From the NCBI GenBank assembly GCA_025782395.1, contig JALGZD010000046.1, positions 16,104 to 80,103 on the forward strand: a DNA stretch of 64,000 nt. Reading direction: 5' to 3'. Made by a program: the position numbers and the translations under genes. The DNA comes from a bacterium (GTDB taxonomy: Bacteria; Joyebacterota; Joyebacteria; Joyebacterales; Joyebacteraceae). The notes beneath the pieces are model-generated. The model was not told where the DNA came from and did no database searches. It was given only the letters and a program-made list of their open reading frames with translations. Shown here piece after piece: positions 22,919 to 31,934 of the stretch; within the stretch, counting starts at the first letter, position 1; every line of letters starts with the position of its first letter.

Positions 22919-25273
22919 TCAGTGTAGAGGGCTCTGCCGGCTCTCGCCGTGCACTGTGCCGGCAGTGCTGTCGAGGGCACGTCTGACGGCCTCGGTGACT
23001 TCCCTGGGACCGAATGGCTTCTGGAGATAGCCGGCGGCCTCATCAAGGAAGCCCCCGTTCTCCTCACCCTTTGGGTATCCGCTCATCACGACTACCGGAA
23101 GGTTGTAGCCCGCGTTCGCGAAGGCGTCCCAGAGTTCGCGGCCGTTCATCTCAGGCATCACTACGTCGGTCATGACCAGCGAGATATCATTGCCGGACTG
23201 TTTCATCTCCTCCAGCGCCTCGCGCCCGTTTGTGGCGGACAATACGTCGTAGCCGCTTGTCTTGAGGACATCGATGATGAGCGAGCGAATGCTCTCGTCG
23301 TCCTCGACGACGAGGACCGTCTCGTTTCCTCGCGCCATCTCCAGCCCGGTCTCCTTCGCACTCTCCTGCTGTTCGGGCTCCTTGACCGGCAGGAATACGC
23401 GGAAGGTCGTGCCCTTGCCCAGCTTGCTCTCGAGTTCCACGAAGCCGCCGTGGCGTCGCACAACGCTGAAGACTATCGAGAGACCCAGACCGGTTCCCTT
23501 GCCTGCCTCCTTGGTTGTGAAGAACGGTTCGAAGATCCTCTCCTTGATCTCGTCGCTCATTCCTGTTCCGGTATCTGTTACCTCAATGAGGTGGCACCTC
23601 TCGACCCCGGGAACCGTGAAGCGCTGTGCCAGTGGACCTATGTCTGTGAACTCGCGTGTTGTGATATGGATCTCTCCGCCCTCGGGCATGGCATCCTTCG
23701 CATTGACGGCAAGATTCATCACCATCTGAGAGATCTGGTGCTTGTCACCGACCGTCAATCCCATTTCGCCATCGAGGTCGAGCCTAATCTTGATAACGTC
23801 GCCGAGCATGCGTTTGAGGAGCTCCATCATTTCCTCAATGGTCTCGTTGATGTCAAGAGCGCTTGTCTCTGCCTTGTCCTTGCGGCTGAAAGTCAGGAGC
23901 TGGCGTGTTAGGCCGGCGGCCCGCTCGCTGGCCATGATGATTTCCTTGAGGCCTCCCTGCTCCCTGTACTCTTCCGGCAGACGGATCGTCAGGAGCTGCG
24001 CATAGCCCTGGATCGTCGTCAGGAGGTTGTTGAAGTCGTGCGCGACTCCACCGGCGAGCTGACCGACCGCTTCCATTTTCTTGGAGTGGTAGTACTCGGC
24101 CTCGAGATGTGCTCTTTCCTCGAGCTCGGTCTCGCGAGCCATCGCTCTGGCCATGAGTCCAGCGATGACATCCAGAATACGTGTTTCCTCGTCCGTCCAG
24201 ATGCGCACGCGGGAGCACTGCTCGAAGCTCATCCACCCGACCACATTCTTATGCACAGTGATGGGCAGAACAAGAAGAGACCTCACACCCTGCTCGCTGA
24301 GTCCGGAGACACGGTTCTTCGGGAAGAGATTGATATCGTCCACCCGTATCTGCTCGCCGAGCGCGAGACAGTCCCGCCACTCCGGAACCCCTTCGACGGG
24401 ATGTGAGCAATCGACTCCCGCCGATTCAGTCCCGCCGGTGGTCCACTCGTGCGTCACGTTCGTCATGCGCTCGCTCGACAGCCTCTCGACGATGCGAACA
24501 CGATCGAGCGACCACGCCCTTCCGACACGCGTTATGACGCTGTCAAAATGGCTCCTCGGGGAATCGTAGTCCTTGAGAAGGACCTCGGAGATGCGATGTA
24601 GCAGCGATTCGTAGCGGACCTGGAGCTTCAGACTCTGGCGGGCGACGAGGTTCATCCGTCCCACCCAGAGAATGGCTCCGACTGATGTCAGGAGCGCCAG
24701 ATCGTGATCGGTCAGCCGGGGTTCCTGAGCACTGTCTTCCGCAAGCGAGCCGGCCACGAGTACTGTCTCGACACCGTTGTCTGTGATGTTCGGAATCCAG
24801 GTGAAGAAGGGAAGTGACAGATTCGTGCGGACGTTCTCGATCCACTCGCTGGGGTCGGTCTCGCCGTTCACAAGCGCCGGCTCCGACCAGATGGCTGACG
24901 TTTCCTCGGGAAGCGAGAGCTCGACCGGCCTCTCCTCCCCGTGATAACCCAGGGCTGCTACCGGGCGGTACGTTCCCTCCAAGCCGTTTCGTTCCAGCAC
25001 GATGGCGCGCTTCATCCACAGCTCTGCCACTATCGATTTGAGCGCTATGTCATAGAGCGAACCGATAGATCCGGCCATGCCGATATCGTTCTGGAAGCCT
25101 GCGAGAAAGCCGAATGCCTCGCGGGAACGGCGGACCTCCTGAGTCAGGTGGAGTATCTTGTACTCGGAGCGTACGGATTCACCACCGAGCTTCTCCACCC
25201 GTTTCCGGAGGCCCGCCACACGGCGTTCCAGTTCGACTACGCGGTCTTCTTTCTTGTGTTCGAGATCGGCCAC
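22919..25273 (-). CDS. Soluble hybrid histidine kinase: coiled coil, GAF-like sensors, kinase, receiver
   Basis: A 784-residue two-component protein with no membrane segment. Residues 1-50 form a coiled coil. About 50-205 and 215-380 are two GAF-like sensor regions. HisKA has His412 in GGVAHDFNNLL. The ATP-binding domain shows NLAVNAKDAM, DTGTGM and GKGTGLGLSIV near 590. A C-terminal receiver has phosphoacceptor Asp703 in MTDVVMPEMNG. It starts at a GTG with GGGGAAG upstream, 26 bases after the FIST gene. FIST domains bind small ligands, so the pair may be a cytoplasmic sensing unit (inference). No DNA-binding output is encoded nearby. Confidence 0.92.
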   Translation of the reverse strand: MADLEHKKEDRVVELERRVAGLRKRVEKLGGESVRSEYKILHLTQEVRRSREAFGFLAGFQNDIGMAGSIGSLYDIALKSIVAELWMKRAIVLERNGLEGTYRPVAALGYHGEERPVELSLPEETSAIWSEPALVNGETDPSEWIENVRTNLSLPFFTWIPNITDNGVETVLVAGSLAEDSAQEPRLTDHDLALLTSVGAILWVGRMNLVARQSLKLQVRYESLLHRISEVLLKDYDSPRSHFDSVITRVGRAWSLDRVRIVERLSSERMTNVTHEWTTGGTESAGVDCSHPVEGVPEWRDCLALGEQIRVDDINLFPKNRVSGLSEQGVRSLLVLPITVHKNVVGWMSFEQCSRVRIWTDEETRILDVIAGLMARAMARETELEERAHLEAEYYHSKKMEAVGQLAGGVAHDFNNLLTTIQGYAQLLTIRLPEEYREQGGLKEIIMASERAAGLTRQLLTFSRKDKAETSALDINETIEEMMELLKRMLGDVIKIRLDLDGEMGLTVGDKHQISQMVMNLAVNAKDAMPEGGEIHITTREFTDIGPLAQRFTVPGVERCHLIEVTDTGTGMSDEIKERIFEPFFTTKEAGKGTGLGLSIVFSVVRRHGGFVELESKLGKGTTFRVFLPVKEPEQQESAKETGLEMARGNETVLVVEDDESIRSLIIDVLKTSGYDVLSATNGREALEEMKQSGNDISLVMTDVVMPEMNGRELWDAFANAGYNLPVVVMSGYPKGEENGGFLDEAAGYLQKPFGPREVTEAVRRALDSTAGTVHGESRQSPLH

Positions 25274-25299
25274 GCTGCCTACTTCCCCACAGGTCTGTG

Positions 25300-26523
25300 C
25301 TAGCGGTCCTCAGAAAGGACGATCAGGACGCCCGTCCAGTCCAGAGCGCGCGAGCCGCCCATGAACGGAGCTACTTCCACGCCCGAGTAGAAACCGAGCA
25401 GCGGCATCTTGGCGCCGATCGTCTTCTGGACGAAGGCCCCTTCCTCTGCGCCCGCGCCACAAAAACCGCTCGTGCGGCCTGCGCAGTCGATGTAGATACC
25501 GAGGAACGGGTCGGAATGCTCGACCTCATCAAGAAGCCTCTCGGAGATCCCTCGCGCCGATTCGAGCATCTTCTCATTGCTGCGGCGCATGATCTGGACC
25601 TTTTCACCCGGCCCGAAGTCCGATTCGAAAAGTATCAGCGAACCGTCCTCGGGATTGACCCCGGCGATGAGGCGGTTGACGTACTCGTCCTCCTTGAAAT
25701 CACCGTACGGGTCGTTGCTGTAGTTTGCCCCGAGAGTCACCAGAAGCGAATACTGCTGCCAGTCGTTGCCCGCTCCGGCTCCGATGATATCCTCGATGAC
25801 GTTGAGGGCGGGTCTACCATCCAGTTCGCGGACGACAGGACCCTCGATGCTTGTGATGGTGTGGTAGTCGCTCGCCGGCTCGCACCCGTGGCTGATGGCG
25901 TGGTGGACGGAGCAGTTCCCTGAGATGACGACTCCTGCCGCGTGCTGCGTGAGGGCCTGGTCACCGGCGAAGACCGGCGCCTCGTGCCACTGATAGTCCT
26001 TCATGACTCCCCCGCCCAGAAGCGGTATGTGCGGGACGGGAAGCGACTTCTCCACTCCCTTGACCAGCTGACTGGCGAGGTTGACGGCGAATGGGTCTGA
26101 CTGCTTGATGGAATCGTAGAAGAAGAGCGCGCCCCTGGAGTCGGGCGTCGACTGCTCGGAGAGGAGTCGACCGAATTCGACGCCGGCGGCCTCCTCATCG
26201 TCGCTCAGATTGCCGACCGTTACGGCATTGAAGCGGATGTTGTCGGCCGAGACGACGGCAACGCCTGTCTCGTAACCTCCGTAGCCGATCTTCTCGTTCG
26301 TGATTACGCCGACGGTCATTCCGCCGATGAGCGTGGTCTCACCAACGACCTCTCGAATGCCCCTGAGAAAGGTGAACGGATCGTGGTTGCCGCCACAGAA
26401 CGCCATTGTGAAATCGCTCTTGTCTGTTGACGCGTACATCATTGCCTTCTCAGCTGCGTGACGCCCGGCAGCTGCTGAATCCGTCTTGTCGGAATAACCG
26501 ACTCCGGATCGCACTGACTTCAT
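25300..26523 (-). CDS. FIST-domain sensory protein (FIST-N plus FIST-C)
   Basis: FIST domains are proposed small-ligand sensors, possibly for amino acids, usually tied to signalling proteins. This 407-residue protein has FIST-N (about 25-215; TLIGGMTVGVIT, PLLGGGVMKDYQW) and FIST-C (about 230-395; DCAGRTSGFCGAGAEEG, GFYSGVEVAPFMGGSRAL). There is no signal peptide or membrane segment. The ATG follows a strong GGAGG. It is first in an operon with the hybrid kinase, behind a candidate sigma-54 promoter. Confidence 0.9.
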   Translation of the reverse strand: MKSVRSGVGYSDKTDSAAAGRHAAEKAMMYASTDKSDFTMAFCGGNHDPFTFLRGIREVVGETTLIGGMTVGVITNEKIGYGGYETGVAVVSADNIRFNAVTVGNLSDDEEAAGVEFGRLLSEQSTPDSRGALFFYDSIKQSDPFAVNLASQLVKGVEKSLPVPHIPLLGGGVMKDYQWHEAPVFAGDQALTQHAAGVVISGNCSVHHAISHGCEPASDYHTITSIEGPVVRELDGRPALNVIEDIIGAGAGNDWQQYSLLVTLGANYSNDPYGDFKEDEYVNRLIAGVNPEDGSLILFESDFGPGEKVQIMRRSNEKMLESARGISERLLDEVEHSDPFLGIYIDCAGRTSGFCGAGAEEGAFVQKTIGAKMPLLGFYSGVEVAPFMGGSRALDWTGVLIVLSEDR

Positions 26524-26618
26524 GGTTTCCTCCTCACGCGGGTTGGTTCCCTGCTTGGACGGACTGTCCAGCGAGCAGCCCTTTCCTGGCTGAAGACGTA
26601 TGAAGCTGCCCCATGTAC

Positions 26619-26635
26619 AGCAAGAGGTGTACCAG
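26619..26635 (-). promoter_or_regulatory. Candidate sigma-54 promoter of FIST-histidine kinase operon
   Basis: CTGGTACACCTCTTGCT on the minus strand fits the YTGGCAC-N5-TTGCW pattern with one deviation (T for C) and the correct spacing of the -24 GG and -12 GC. The start would be near 26608, about 85 bases before the FIST ATG. The -35/-10 class of promoter is not visible here. Confidence 0.45.
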
Positions 26636-26877
26636 CAAAGGGGTCAGAAGAAGTCTCAAGACGGGTCGGATTGTGCCTAAACTGTGCTTTCATTGAACAG
26701 ACGGGCCTCACGTTGACAAAACGTGCGGCTCGTGTGGCAGTATGCAACCTGGGGTGGGGATCAGCGCAGAATGGTGGTCACGGAGTGAACAGTGCGGCGT
26801 GCGCAGCGGGATGAAGGGATGAGCCGGAGAGATGGGCGCAGAACAAGCGCCGTTCGCGCATCCCCATACCAGAATAC

Positions 26878-26905
26878 GAGACGGCGGCCCGGAGGCCGCC
26901 GTCTC
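26878..26905 (-). terminator. Perfect 12-bp hairpin downstream of the KamA-like gene
   Basis: 26878-26889 pairs exactly with 26894-26905 around a CGGA loop. On the minus strand it is followed by GTATTCTGG, a poor T-run. It comes second of two tandem hairpins after the stop. Confidence 0.6.
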
Positions 26906-26907
26906 AC

Positions 26908-26943
26908 AGTAGTGGGTCTTCAGCCGAAGGTGGACCCACTACT
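26908..26943 (-). terminator. Hairpin overlapping the KamA-like stop codon
   Basis: An 11-bp perfect stem (26908-26918 against 26933-26943) that includes the TAG stop at 26939-26941, with a 14-base loop. It may slow transcription or protect the 3' end along with the neighbouring hairpin. Confidence 0.5.
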
Positions 26944-28018
26944 TATGTGGAGCAGCGTTCATGATGGTCGTGTTTGTCGGCGTGCCTGCGCCTGCGCTTT
27001 GGCGGTTCCCGAGGTGAGCGGCCGCCTTCTCCGGAGACCAGCCCATCATGCGGACCTTGTCGCCGCGGGCGATGGTTATGAGATGGGGCACGCAGAAACC
27101 GGATGTCTTGTTCTCGAGAGCGGCCACGAGATTGCTGGCGCGTTCTCCATCGACCATGAAATGCTCGGTCCCGGGAGCGGAGATACCCCAGATCGTGTAG
27201 TACGGTAGCACCTGAAGCGCAGCCAGACGTTCGTTGAGCTCCTTCAGGATGTCCGGGTCGTCGTTTATCCCTCTCAGGAGCGGGCCCTGCTGGAGCATGA
27301 CGATACCGGCATCCGCCATCATCCTGATTCCCTTTTCGAGCTCAGGTGTGAGCTCGCGCGCGTGGAGGAACGAGAAGATCACGTAGATGGGTCTGTGCTC
27401 AGCCAGCATGTCCACGAGGGACTGAGTAATCCTGGACGGGACATAAATGGGCGCCCGTGATGTAATCCGGATGATCTGGACGTGTTCTATCGCACGCACC
27501 GAGGAGACCCAGAAGTGGAGTTCCTCGTCGCTCAGAAAGAGCGGCTCCCCACCGGTAATGATCACGTCGCGTATGGAGTCGTTGCTCCTGATGTAGTCGA
27601 GTGCCACATGAGCGTCGTTCTGGCTCAGGTGCTGGACCTTGTGTCCTTTTCTGAAGCAGAAGCGACAATGCGAAGGGCAGCCGAGGGTTGGCATGAGCAA
27701 GAGCTTACCGGGATACCTGTGGACGATCCCGGGGCAGGGCTGAAATGCTGCTTCGTCGGCATGGACATCATCGCTGTGTTCGCCGGGCCGATGGACCAGT
27801 TCGTCCATTGTAGGAATCACGACCCTGCGGAGTGGATCATTCAGGTCATTCGGGTCCAGGAGATCCAGGTAATGTCTCGATATCTTGATCGGGTATATAG
27901 TCTTGAGACTCTCGATCGCCTGCTTCTCGCCGTCGGAGAGCTTGATGATCCGCTCGAGCTCAGACTGGGTGGTCACGACCCTCTCGTACTCTCTCTGCCA
28001 TTGATCCCTGTGCTTCAT
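26939..28018 (-). CDS. KamA/EpmB-family radical SAM aminomutase-like protein
   Basis: Family members move an amino group in lysine or related substrates, using SAM, an iron-sulfur cluster and PLP. This 359-residue protein has the cluster motif Cys114, Cys118, Cys121 (GCPSHCRFCFRK), the SAM-binding GGEP, and family blocks HRYPGKLLL and EHVQIIRITSRAPIYVPSRI. I do not see the PGGGGK PLP-lysine motif of classical lysine 2,3-aminomutase in the C-terminal part, so substrate and even PLP use are uncertain. The ATG at 28018 has GAGGGAGGA upstream. No efp or lysine-fermentation gene is near. Confidence 0.85.
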   Translation of the reverse strand: MKHRDQWQREYERVVTTQSELERIIKLSDGEKQAIESLKTIYPIKISRHYLDLLDPNDLNDPLRRVVIPTMDELVHRPGEHSDDVHADEAAFQPCPGIVHRYPGKLLLMPTLGCPSHCRFCFRKGHKVQHLSQNDAHVALDYIRSNDSIRDVIITGGEPLFLSDEELHFWVSSVRAIEHVQIIRITSRAPIYVPSRITQSLVDMLAEHRPIYVIFSFLHARELTPELEKGIRMMADAGIVMLQQGPLLRGINDDPDILKELNERLAALQVLPYYTIWGISAPGTEHFMVDGERASNLVAALENKTSGFCVPHLITIARGDKVRMMGWSPEKAAAHLGNRQSAGAGTPTNTTIMNAAPHK

Positions 28019-28215
28019 ACGTCCTCCCTCGAAGTAGGTGAAGCCGGAGGATGTCCCCAACTCCCCAAAAACAACATACCGCGACGCTCGCCCGGTTGTT
28101 TCCCGAACGTGCACCGCGGTAGCCGACCGCATAGTCATCCAACGACAGACTACGTGCGGAGACTCTGCCTGTCTAGTCCTAACTTAGGGGTATTGGCAAG
28201 ATGCCTAAGGGCTGG

Positions 28216-28404
28216 CTACTTCTTTGGGGAATATGGCACGCCCCCACTTCCCCAAGCGTCTTTCGGTACATCACGGATTATGACCGTAACGACCTCAGCA
28301 GGAGCGCCGGACGTACGCACGATCGCCTCGGTTACCTCAGCTATCATGCGCTTCTTTGTTTCGGCGTTGCGCCCTTCGATCAACGAGATCTCGACCAGCG
28401 GCAT
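28216..28404 (-). CDS. 4-oxalocrotonate tautomerase family protein
   Basis: A 62-residue member of the family that uses the proline exposed after methionine removal as catalytic base. The start MPLVEISLIEGRNAETKK shows Pro2 and the conserved arginine in EGR, and RDVPKDAW matches the later arginine region. It follows dapA by 11 bases. Its substrate is unknown; location does not imply a role in lysine synthesis. After its stop there are about 197 bases before the KamA-like start, with a CCTAAGTTAGG palindrome but no convincing terminator. Confidence 0.9.
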   Translation of the reverse strand: MPLVEISLIEGRNAETKKRMIAEVTEAIVRTSGAPAEVVTVIIRDVPKDAWGSGGVPYSPKK

Positions 28405-28416
28405 TCCCGCCTCTTC

Positions 28417-29292
28417 TCACGTCTGGATGGCTTGTCTCATGAGCTCAAGTCCGCGCTGCATCCTCGCTGCTCCTTCTGAGCTCAGCACAACAAGCGGGGA
28501 CCTCAGCTCAGGACTGTCGATGAGGCCGAGCTTGTGCATGGCGTACTTCACGGGTCCCGGATTAGATTCGACGAAGAGCGCCTTCGCAATCGGTCTCAGG
28601 CGGTGATGCAGCTCGGCGGCGCGTTCCGGACTCGCAGGCCATGCGTTCACCATCTGGAGCACCATGCGTGGGACGACATTCGCGGCAACCGATACGACGC
28701 CGGTCGCTCCGACAGCCATCATGGGAAGTGTCTGAGGATCATCTCCGGACAGCACAGTGATGTCGCAGAGCTCCACGATCTCGCTCACCTGATCCACCGA
28801 TCCGGCGGCTTCCTTTATCGCGACGATGTTGCTTACCTCGAAGAGCCTTGCGACTGTCTCCGGCAGCATGTTCGTTCCGGTTCGTCCGGGTACATTGTAG
28901 AGCACAATCGGGATGTCGACCGATTCTGCGACGGTGCTGTAGTGCCGGTACTGTCCCTCCGGAGTCGGCTTGTTATAGTAGGGTGTGATGATGAGAGCTC
29001 CGTGAGCCCCTGCCGTCTGCGCGGCTGCCGTGAGCCTGATGGTCTCGGTGGTCGAATTCGATCCGGTGCCCGGTATGACGTACATCGAATCACCGACCTC
29101 ATCGAGACAGATGTCTATGAGACGGAGACGTTCGTCATCGCTCAGCGTTGCGGCTTCCCCCGTGCATCCCGCGGGTACGATTCCGTTGGTGCCTGCGTCC
29201 TTGTGCAGACGCAGAATCCGCCTGAGCGACTGCTCATCAAGAGAACCGTCTTTCATGGGCGTGACAATGGCCACGAGCGATCCTGAGAACAT
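28417..29292 (-). CDS. dapA: 4-hydroxy-tetrahydrodipicolinate synthase
   Basis: Condenses pyruvate with aspartate semialdehyde at the entry to the diaminopimelate pathway. It is a TIM barrel of 291 residues with Schiff-base Lys160 (IVAIKEAAGS), Tyr132 (LYNVPGRTG) and the GCTGEAATLS loop. It starts 2 bases after the dapF stop, with GGAGG upstream. DapF-DapA order supports lysine and peptidoglycan synthesis rather than another aldolase of the family. Confidence 0.95.
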   Translation of the reverse strand: MFSGSLVAIVTPMKDGSLDEQSLRRILRLHKDAGTNGIVPAGCTGEAATLSDDERLRLIDICLDEVGDSMYVIPGTGSNSTTETIRLTAAAQTAGAHGALIITPYYNKPTPEGQYRHYSTVAESVDIPIVLYNVPGRTGTNMLPETVARLFEVSNIVAIKEAAGSVDQVSEIVELCDITVLSGDDPQTLPMMAVGATGVVSVAANVVPRMVLQMVNAWPASPERAAELHHRLRPIAKALFVESNPGPVKYAMHKLGLIDSPELRSPLVVLSSEGAARMQRGLELMRQAIQT

Positions 29293-29294
29293 GA

Positions 29295-30113
29295 CTAATC
29301 CTCCGAAAGCTGGAGCTTGCCCCAGTAAATGATGCGCGCGTCGCCCGAGAGTGACACGTCGCAGAAACCGTGGTCGCTCATGTAGAAATCGATGATGAGA
29401 GGTTTCCCTCCCTGGGTCATAACAACCGCAGGCGACCCGGTCCTGTCGAGTGCCGCCATCATGAGCGCCGTGGCGACAGCTCCGGTCCCGCAGGCCAGCG
29501 TCTCATCCTCGACACCGCGCTCGTAGGTGCGCAGTCTCAGTGTGCCGTCAGGCTTCACCGTGACGAAATCCACATTTGTCCCTTCCGGGGCGAATCTCGA
29601 GTGGTACCTGATGAGGCGCCCCATTTCGACCACGGGATAGCTCTGCACATCCTCGACCTCGATCACGGTGTGCGGGACGCCCGTATTGACTCTGCACAGC
29701 GCCAGTGTCTCGCCGTCTATTGTGAGCGTCGTGTTCATGATGATGGCGCGCGGGGCGGGCAGCATCAGTCTGACGCTGCCGTCCTCATGGACCGCGGCGC
29801 GATGAAGTCCTGCCCTGCTCTCAAACTCCATCTCTCGCCCGGTGATCCCAAGCTCGCTTGCGAATCGCGCGACGCAGCGGCCGCCGTTGCCGCACATATC
29901 TGCCTCGCTGCCGTCTGCATTGAAGTATCTCATTCTGAACCCGTGGTCCCGGCTTTCACCGACCAGGATCAGACCATCCGCTCCGATCGACATCCGCCGC
30001 CGGCAGAGCTGTTTCGTAAGCTCTCTGACGTCCCGGCCTATTGCCCCTCTCCGGTTGTCGATGACGATGAAGTCGTTGCCTGCCCCGCTCATCTTTGCGA
30101 ACTCAAGCTCCAC
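29295..30113 (-). CDS. dapF: Diaminopimelate epimerase
   Basis: Interconverts LL- and meso-diaminopimelate. It has the catalytic pair Cys74 (ADMCGNGGRC) and Cys208 (ETLACGTGAVA) and the N-terminal KMSGAGNDFIVID. Both halves of the pseudo-dimeric fold are complete in 272 residues. It starts at a GTG with GGGGGAA upstream, 14 bases after a lipoprotein gene. Confidence 0.96.
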   Translation of the reverse strand: MELEFAKMSGAGNDFIVIDNRRGAIGRDVRELTKQLCRRRMSIGADGLILVGESRDHGFRMRYFNADGSEADMCGNGGRCVARFASELGITGREMEFESRAGLHRAAVHEDGSVRLMLPAPRAIIMNTTLTIDGETLALCRVNTGVPHTVIEVEDVQSYPVVEMGRLIRYHSRFAPEGTNVDFVTVKPDGTLRLRTYERGVEDETLACGTGAVATALMMAALDRTGSPAVVMTQGGKPLIIDFYMSDHGFCDVSLSGDARIIYWGKLQLSED

Positions 30114-30127
30114 GTGTTCCCCCTGCC

Positions 30128-30916
30128 TTATTCCCCAGTTGCATCGTGAGAATGCTCTTCATCTGTGAGAGGAAGCTCCAGCGGGAGGTCCAGGTCTCCA
30201 ATGCTGTCGCCGGAGGCGCTGACGAGCGCTCCTGACTCGAAGATGCCACCGGTCTCTTCGCCCGGCCGGTAGAGTCCATCAAGATCCGCGTCGATGAAGG
30301 CGAGCATCGAATACGGCTCGTTGCGAGGCCTGACGTGGGCAACAAGAAACGCGCCGTCGTCGTTCGTGAGAGCCTCGTATCCGCAACGCGAGTAGGCTCC
30401 GGATGAATCGGGTTGTGGGACGTGCCGGCAGGCCCACACGGTGGCGCCGGAAACTCCCTCTCCCGTCAGAACCACATGTCCTCCTATCCAGGCATCATCG
30501 ATGACTTCGCCTGTGGAGAAAGCGAACTCGAACGGTATACCCATGGCCACGTTGTGGAAGTCGGCAGCGCTCTCAGTGACGCGCACAATGTAAGTAGTGG
30601 AGTCAGAGAAGCCGACGGCCGGACGCGCCTCGAGCGCGGTCGCATGCCAGCGGAGATTCCTGAACTCGACGTTGGGCGTTACGGAGAAAGCCCTCTCGGC
30701 AGAGCGCCGGTCCATCTCCTCGCTGAAGCGTATCTCAATTGCTGCCAATGGTTCTACCATGAGCGCACCCGCCAAGGGTCGCGTAGAGATGACCTCCGGT
30801 GGCGTCGCGTCAGGGGGTCCACCCGGCGGAAGACCGGGTCGCGCGCATCCCCAGAGCACGGTGCCGGCAATGATAGCGACAGTCACTCGCACGAATCGAT
30901 CGCACCGCACTCTCAT
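30128..30916 (-). CDS. Putative lipoprotein with Big_5 (SbsA Ig-like) domain
   Basis: A 262-residue exported protein. The lipobox ends LWGC with Cys24. Next comes PPGGPPDATPPEVISTRPL and IEIRFSEEMDRRSAERAFSV, the typical opening of an SbsA-like Ig domain (about 35-140). The rest resembles a carboxypeptidase-regulatory-like beta domain (FIDADLDGLYRPGEE). I take the ATG at 30916, right after the argF stop. This kind of lipoprotein is common in Bacteroidetes-like bacteria, but the function is unknown. Confidence 0.78.
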   Translation of the reverse strand: MRVRCDRFVRVTVAIIAGTVLWGCARPGLPPGGPPDATPPEVISTRPLAGALMVEPLAAIEIRFSEEMDRRSAERAFSVTPNVEFRNLRWHATALEARPAVGFSDSTTYIVRVTESAADFHNVAMGIPFEFAFSTGEVIDDAWIGGHVVLTGEGVSGATVWACRHVPQPDSSGAYSRCGYEALTNDDGAFLVAHVRPRNEPYSMLAFIDADLDGLYRPGEETGGIFESGALVSASGDSIGDLDLPLELPLTDEEHSHDATGE

Positions 30917-30920
30917 CCGG

Positions 30921-31820
30921 CTACTCTCCCATGAGGTCAACCATGATCGCCTTCTGTGCGTGGAGTCTGTTCTCGGCCTGGTCGAACACAACCGAGTGGC
31001 GTCCGTCCATCACCTCGTCGGTGATCTCGTCACCCCTGTGGGCCGGCAGACAATGAAGCACTATGACGTCGTCTTTCGCGTGCTCTACCAACTCGGCGTT
31101 CACCTGATACGGCTGGAACCGGCGTCTCCGCTCAGCCGCCTCATCTTCCTGTCCCATGCTTGCCCAGACATCAGTGTAGATGACGTCGGCTCCGGTGACG
31201 GCCTCGACCGGATCGTTGATGAGTCTGATGTTGGCGCCTTTGGCGCGGGCGGCCTCAAGCAGTGTCTCGTTTGGTGCGTATCCGGAGGGTCCGCCGATCC
31301 TGAGTTCGAAAGGCATGTTGCCGGCTGCATTCACCCAGGAGTTGGCGACGTTGTTGCCGTCTCCAATGAAGGCTATCACGCTGTTGCTCATGTTCTTGCC
31401 ATGCTCGATGCACGTCAGTATATCGCCCATGATCTGACAGGGGTGATTCAGATCGGTGAGACCGTTGATCACCGGAATGTCGGCGGCCGCCGCCAGTTCG
31501 GTGCAATTAGAGTGCGCAAAGGTTCGGATCATGATGCCGTGCACATACCGTGTGAGGACCTTTCCGATGTCAGAGATGGATTCTCTCTGTCCCATCTTGA
31601 CCTCTGCATCCGTGACGTACATCGGGTGCGCTCCCAACTCCACCACTCCCACTTCGAAGCTTACCCTCGTTCTGAGAGATGGCTTGTGGAATATGAGAGC
31701 GACCGTCTTCCCCGAAAGGTCATTTCTCCGACCGCGCGTGCGCTTGAGTTCCGCCGCGAGGTTCAAGAGCTCGTCCATCTTGCCGCGATCGACATCCGCT
31801 ATCGAAATAAAATCCTGCAT
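30921..31820 (-). CDS. argF: Ornithine carbamoyltransferase
   Basis: Makes citrulline from ornithine and carbamoyl phosphate. The carbamoyl-phosphate site SLRTRVSFEVG, HPCQIMGDILT and the ornithine-site HCLPAHRGDEIT are present in 299 residues. The ATG at 31820 has GGAGGAT upstream and gives a normal N terminus; the open frame extends 38 codons upstream without coding character. No other arginine gene is in the window. Confidence 0.94.
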   Translation of the reverse strand: MQDFISIADVDRGKMDELLNLAAELKRTRGRRNDLSGKTVALIFHKPSLRTRVSFEVGVVELGAHPMYVTDAEVKMGQRESISDIGKVLTRYVHGIMIRTFAHSNCTELAAAADIPVINGLTDLNHPCQIMGDILTCIEHGKNMSNSVIAFIGDGNNVANSWVNAAGNMPFELRIGGPSGYAPNETLLEAARAKGANIRLINDPVEAVTGADVIYTDVWASMGQEDEAAERRRRFQPYQVNAELVEHAKDDVIVLHCLPAHRGDEITDEVMDGRHSVVFDQAENRLHAQKAIMVDLMGE

Positions 31821-31934
31821 TCCATCCTCCGTCTGAGTCTGCGTGCCGTACGTTTCCGTTCGACCGCCGAGTCCCTGGGGGAGCATGCAGGCCGTCCGGA
31901 ACGGGTCACTTCTGTCTTCCGTTTGGTCCTGCAA

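Larger units (their letters stand above)
26524..26938. other. 415-base intergenic region between the FIST and KamA-like genes
   Basis: The only gene-free stretch over 300 bases. It holds a strong ribosome site for the FIST gene, the candidate sigma-54 promoter at 26619-26635, and one complete plus part of a second hairpin downstream of the KamA-like gene at 26878-26943. Between about 26640 and 26875 I see no coding sequence or RNA gene. Confidence 0.7.

Noticed and set aside
26713..26741. TTGACA on the plus strand in the FIST-KamA gap
   Set aside because: No acceptable -10 lies 16-18 bases downstream, and no credible plus-strand gene follows.
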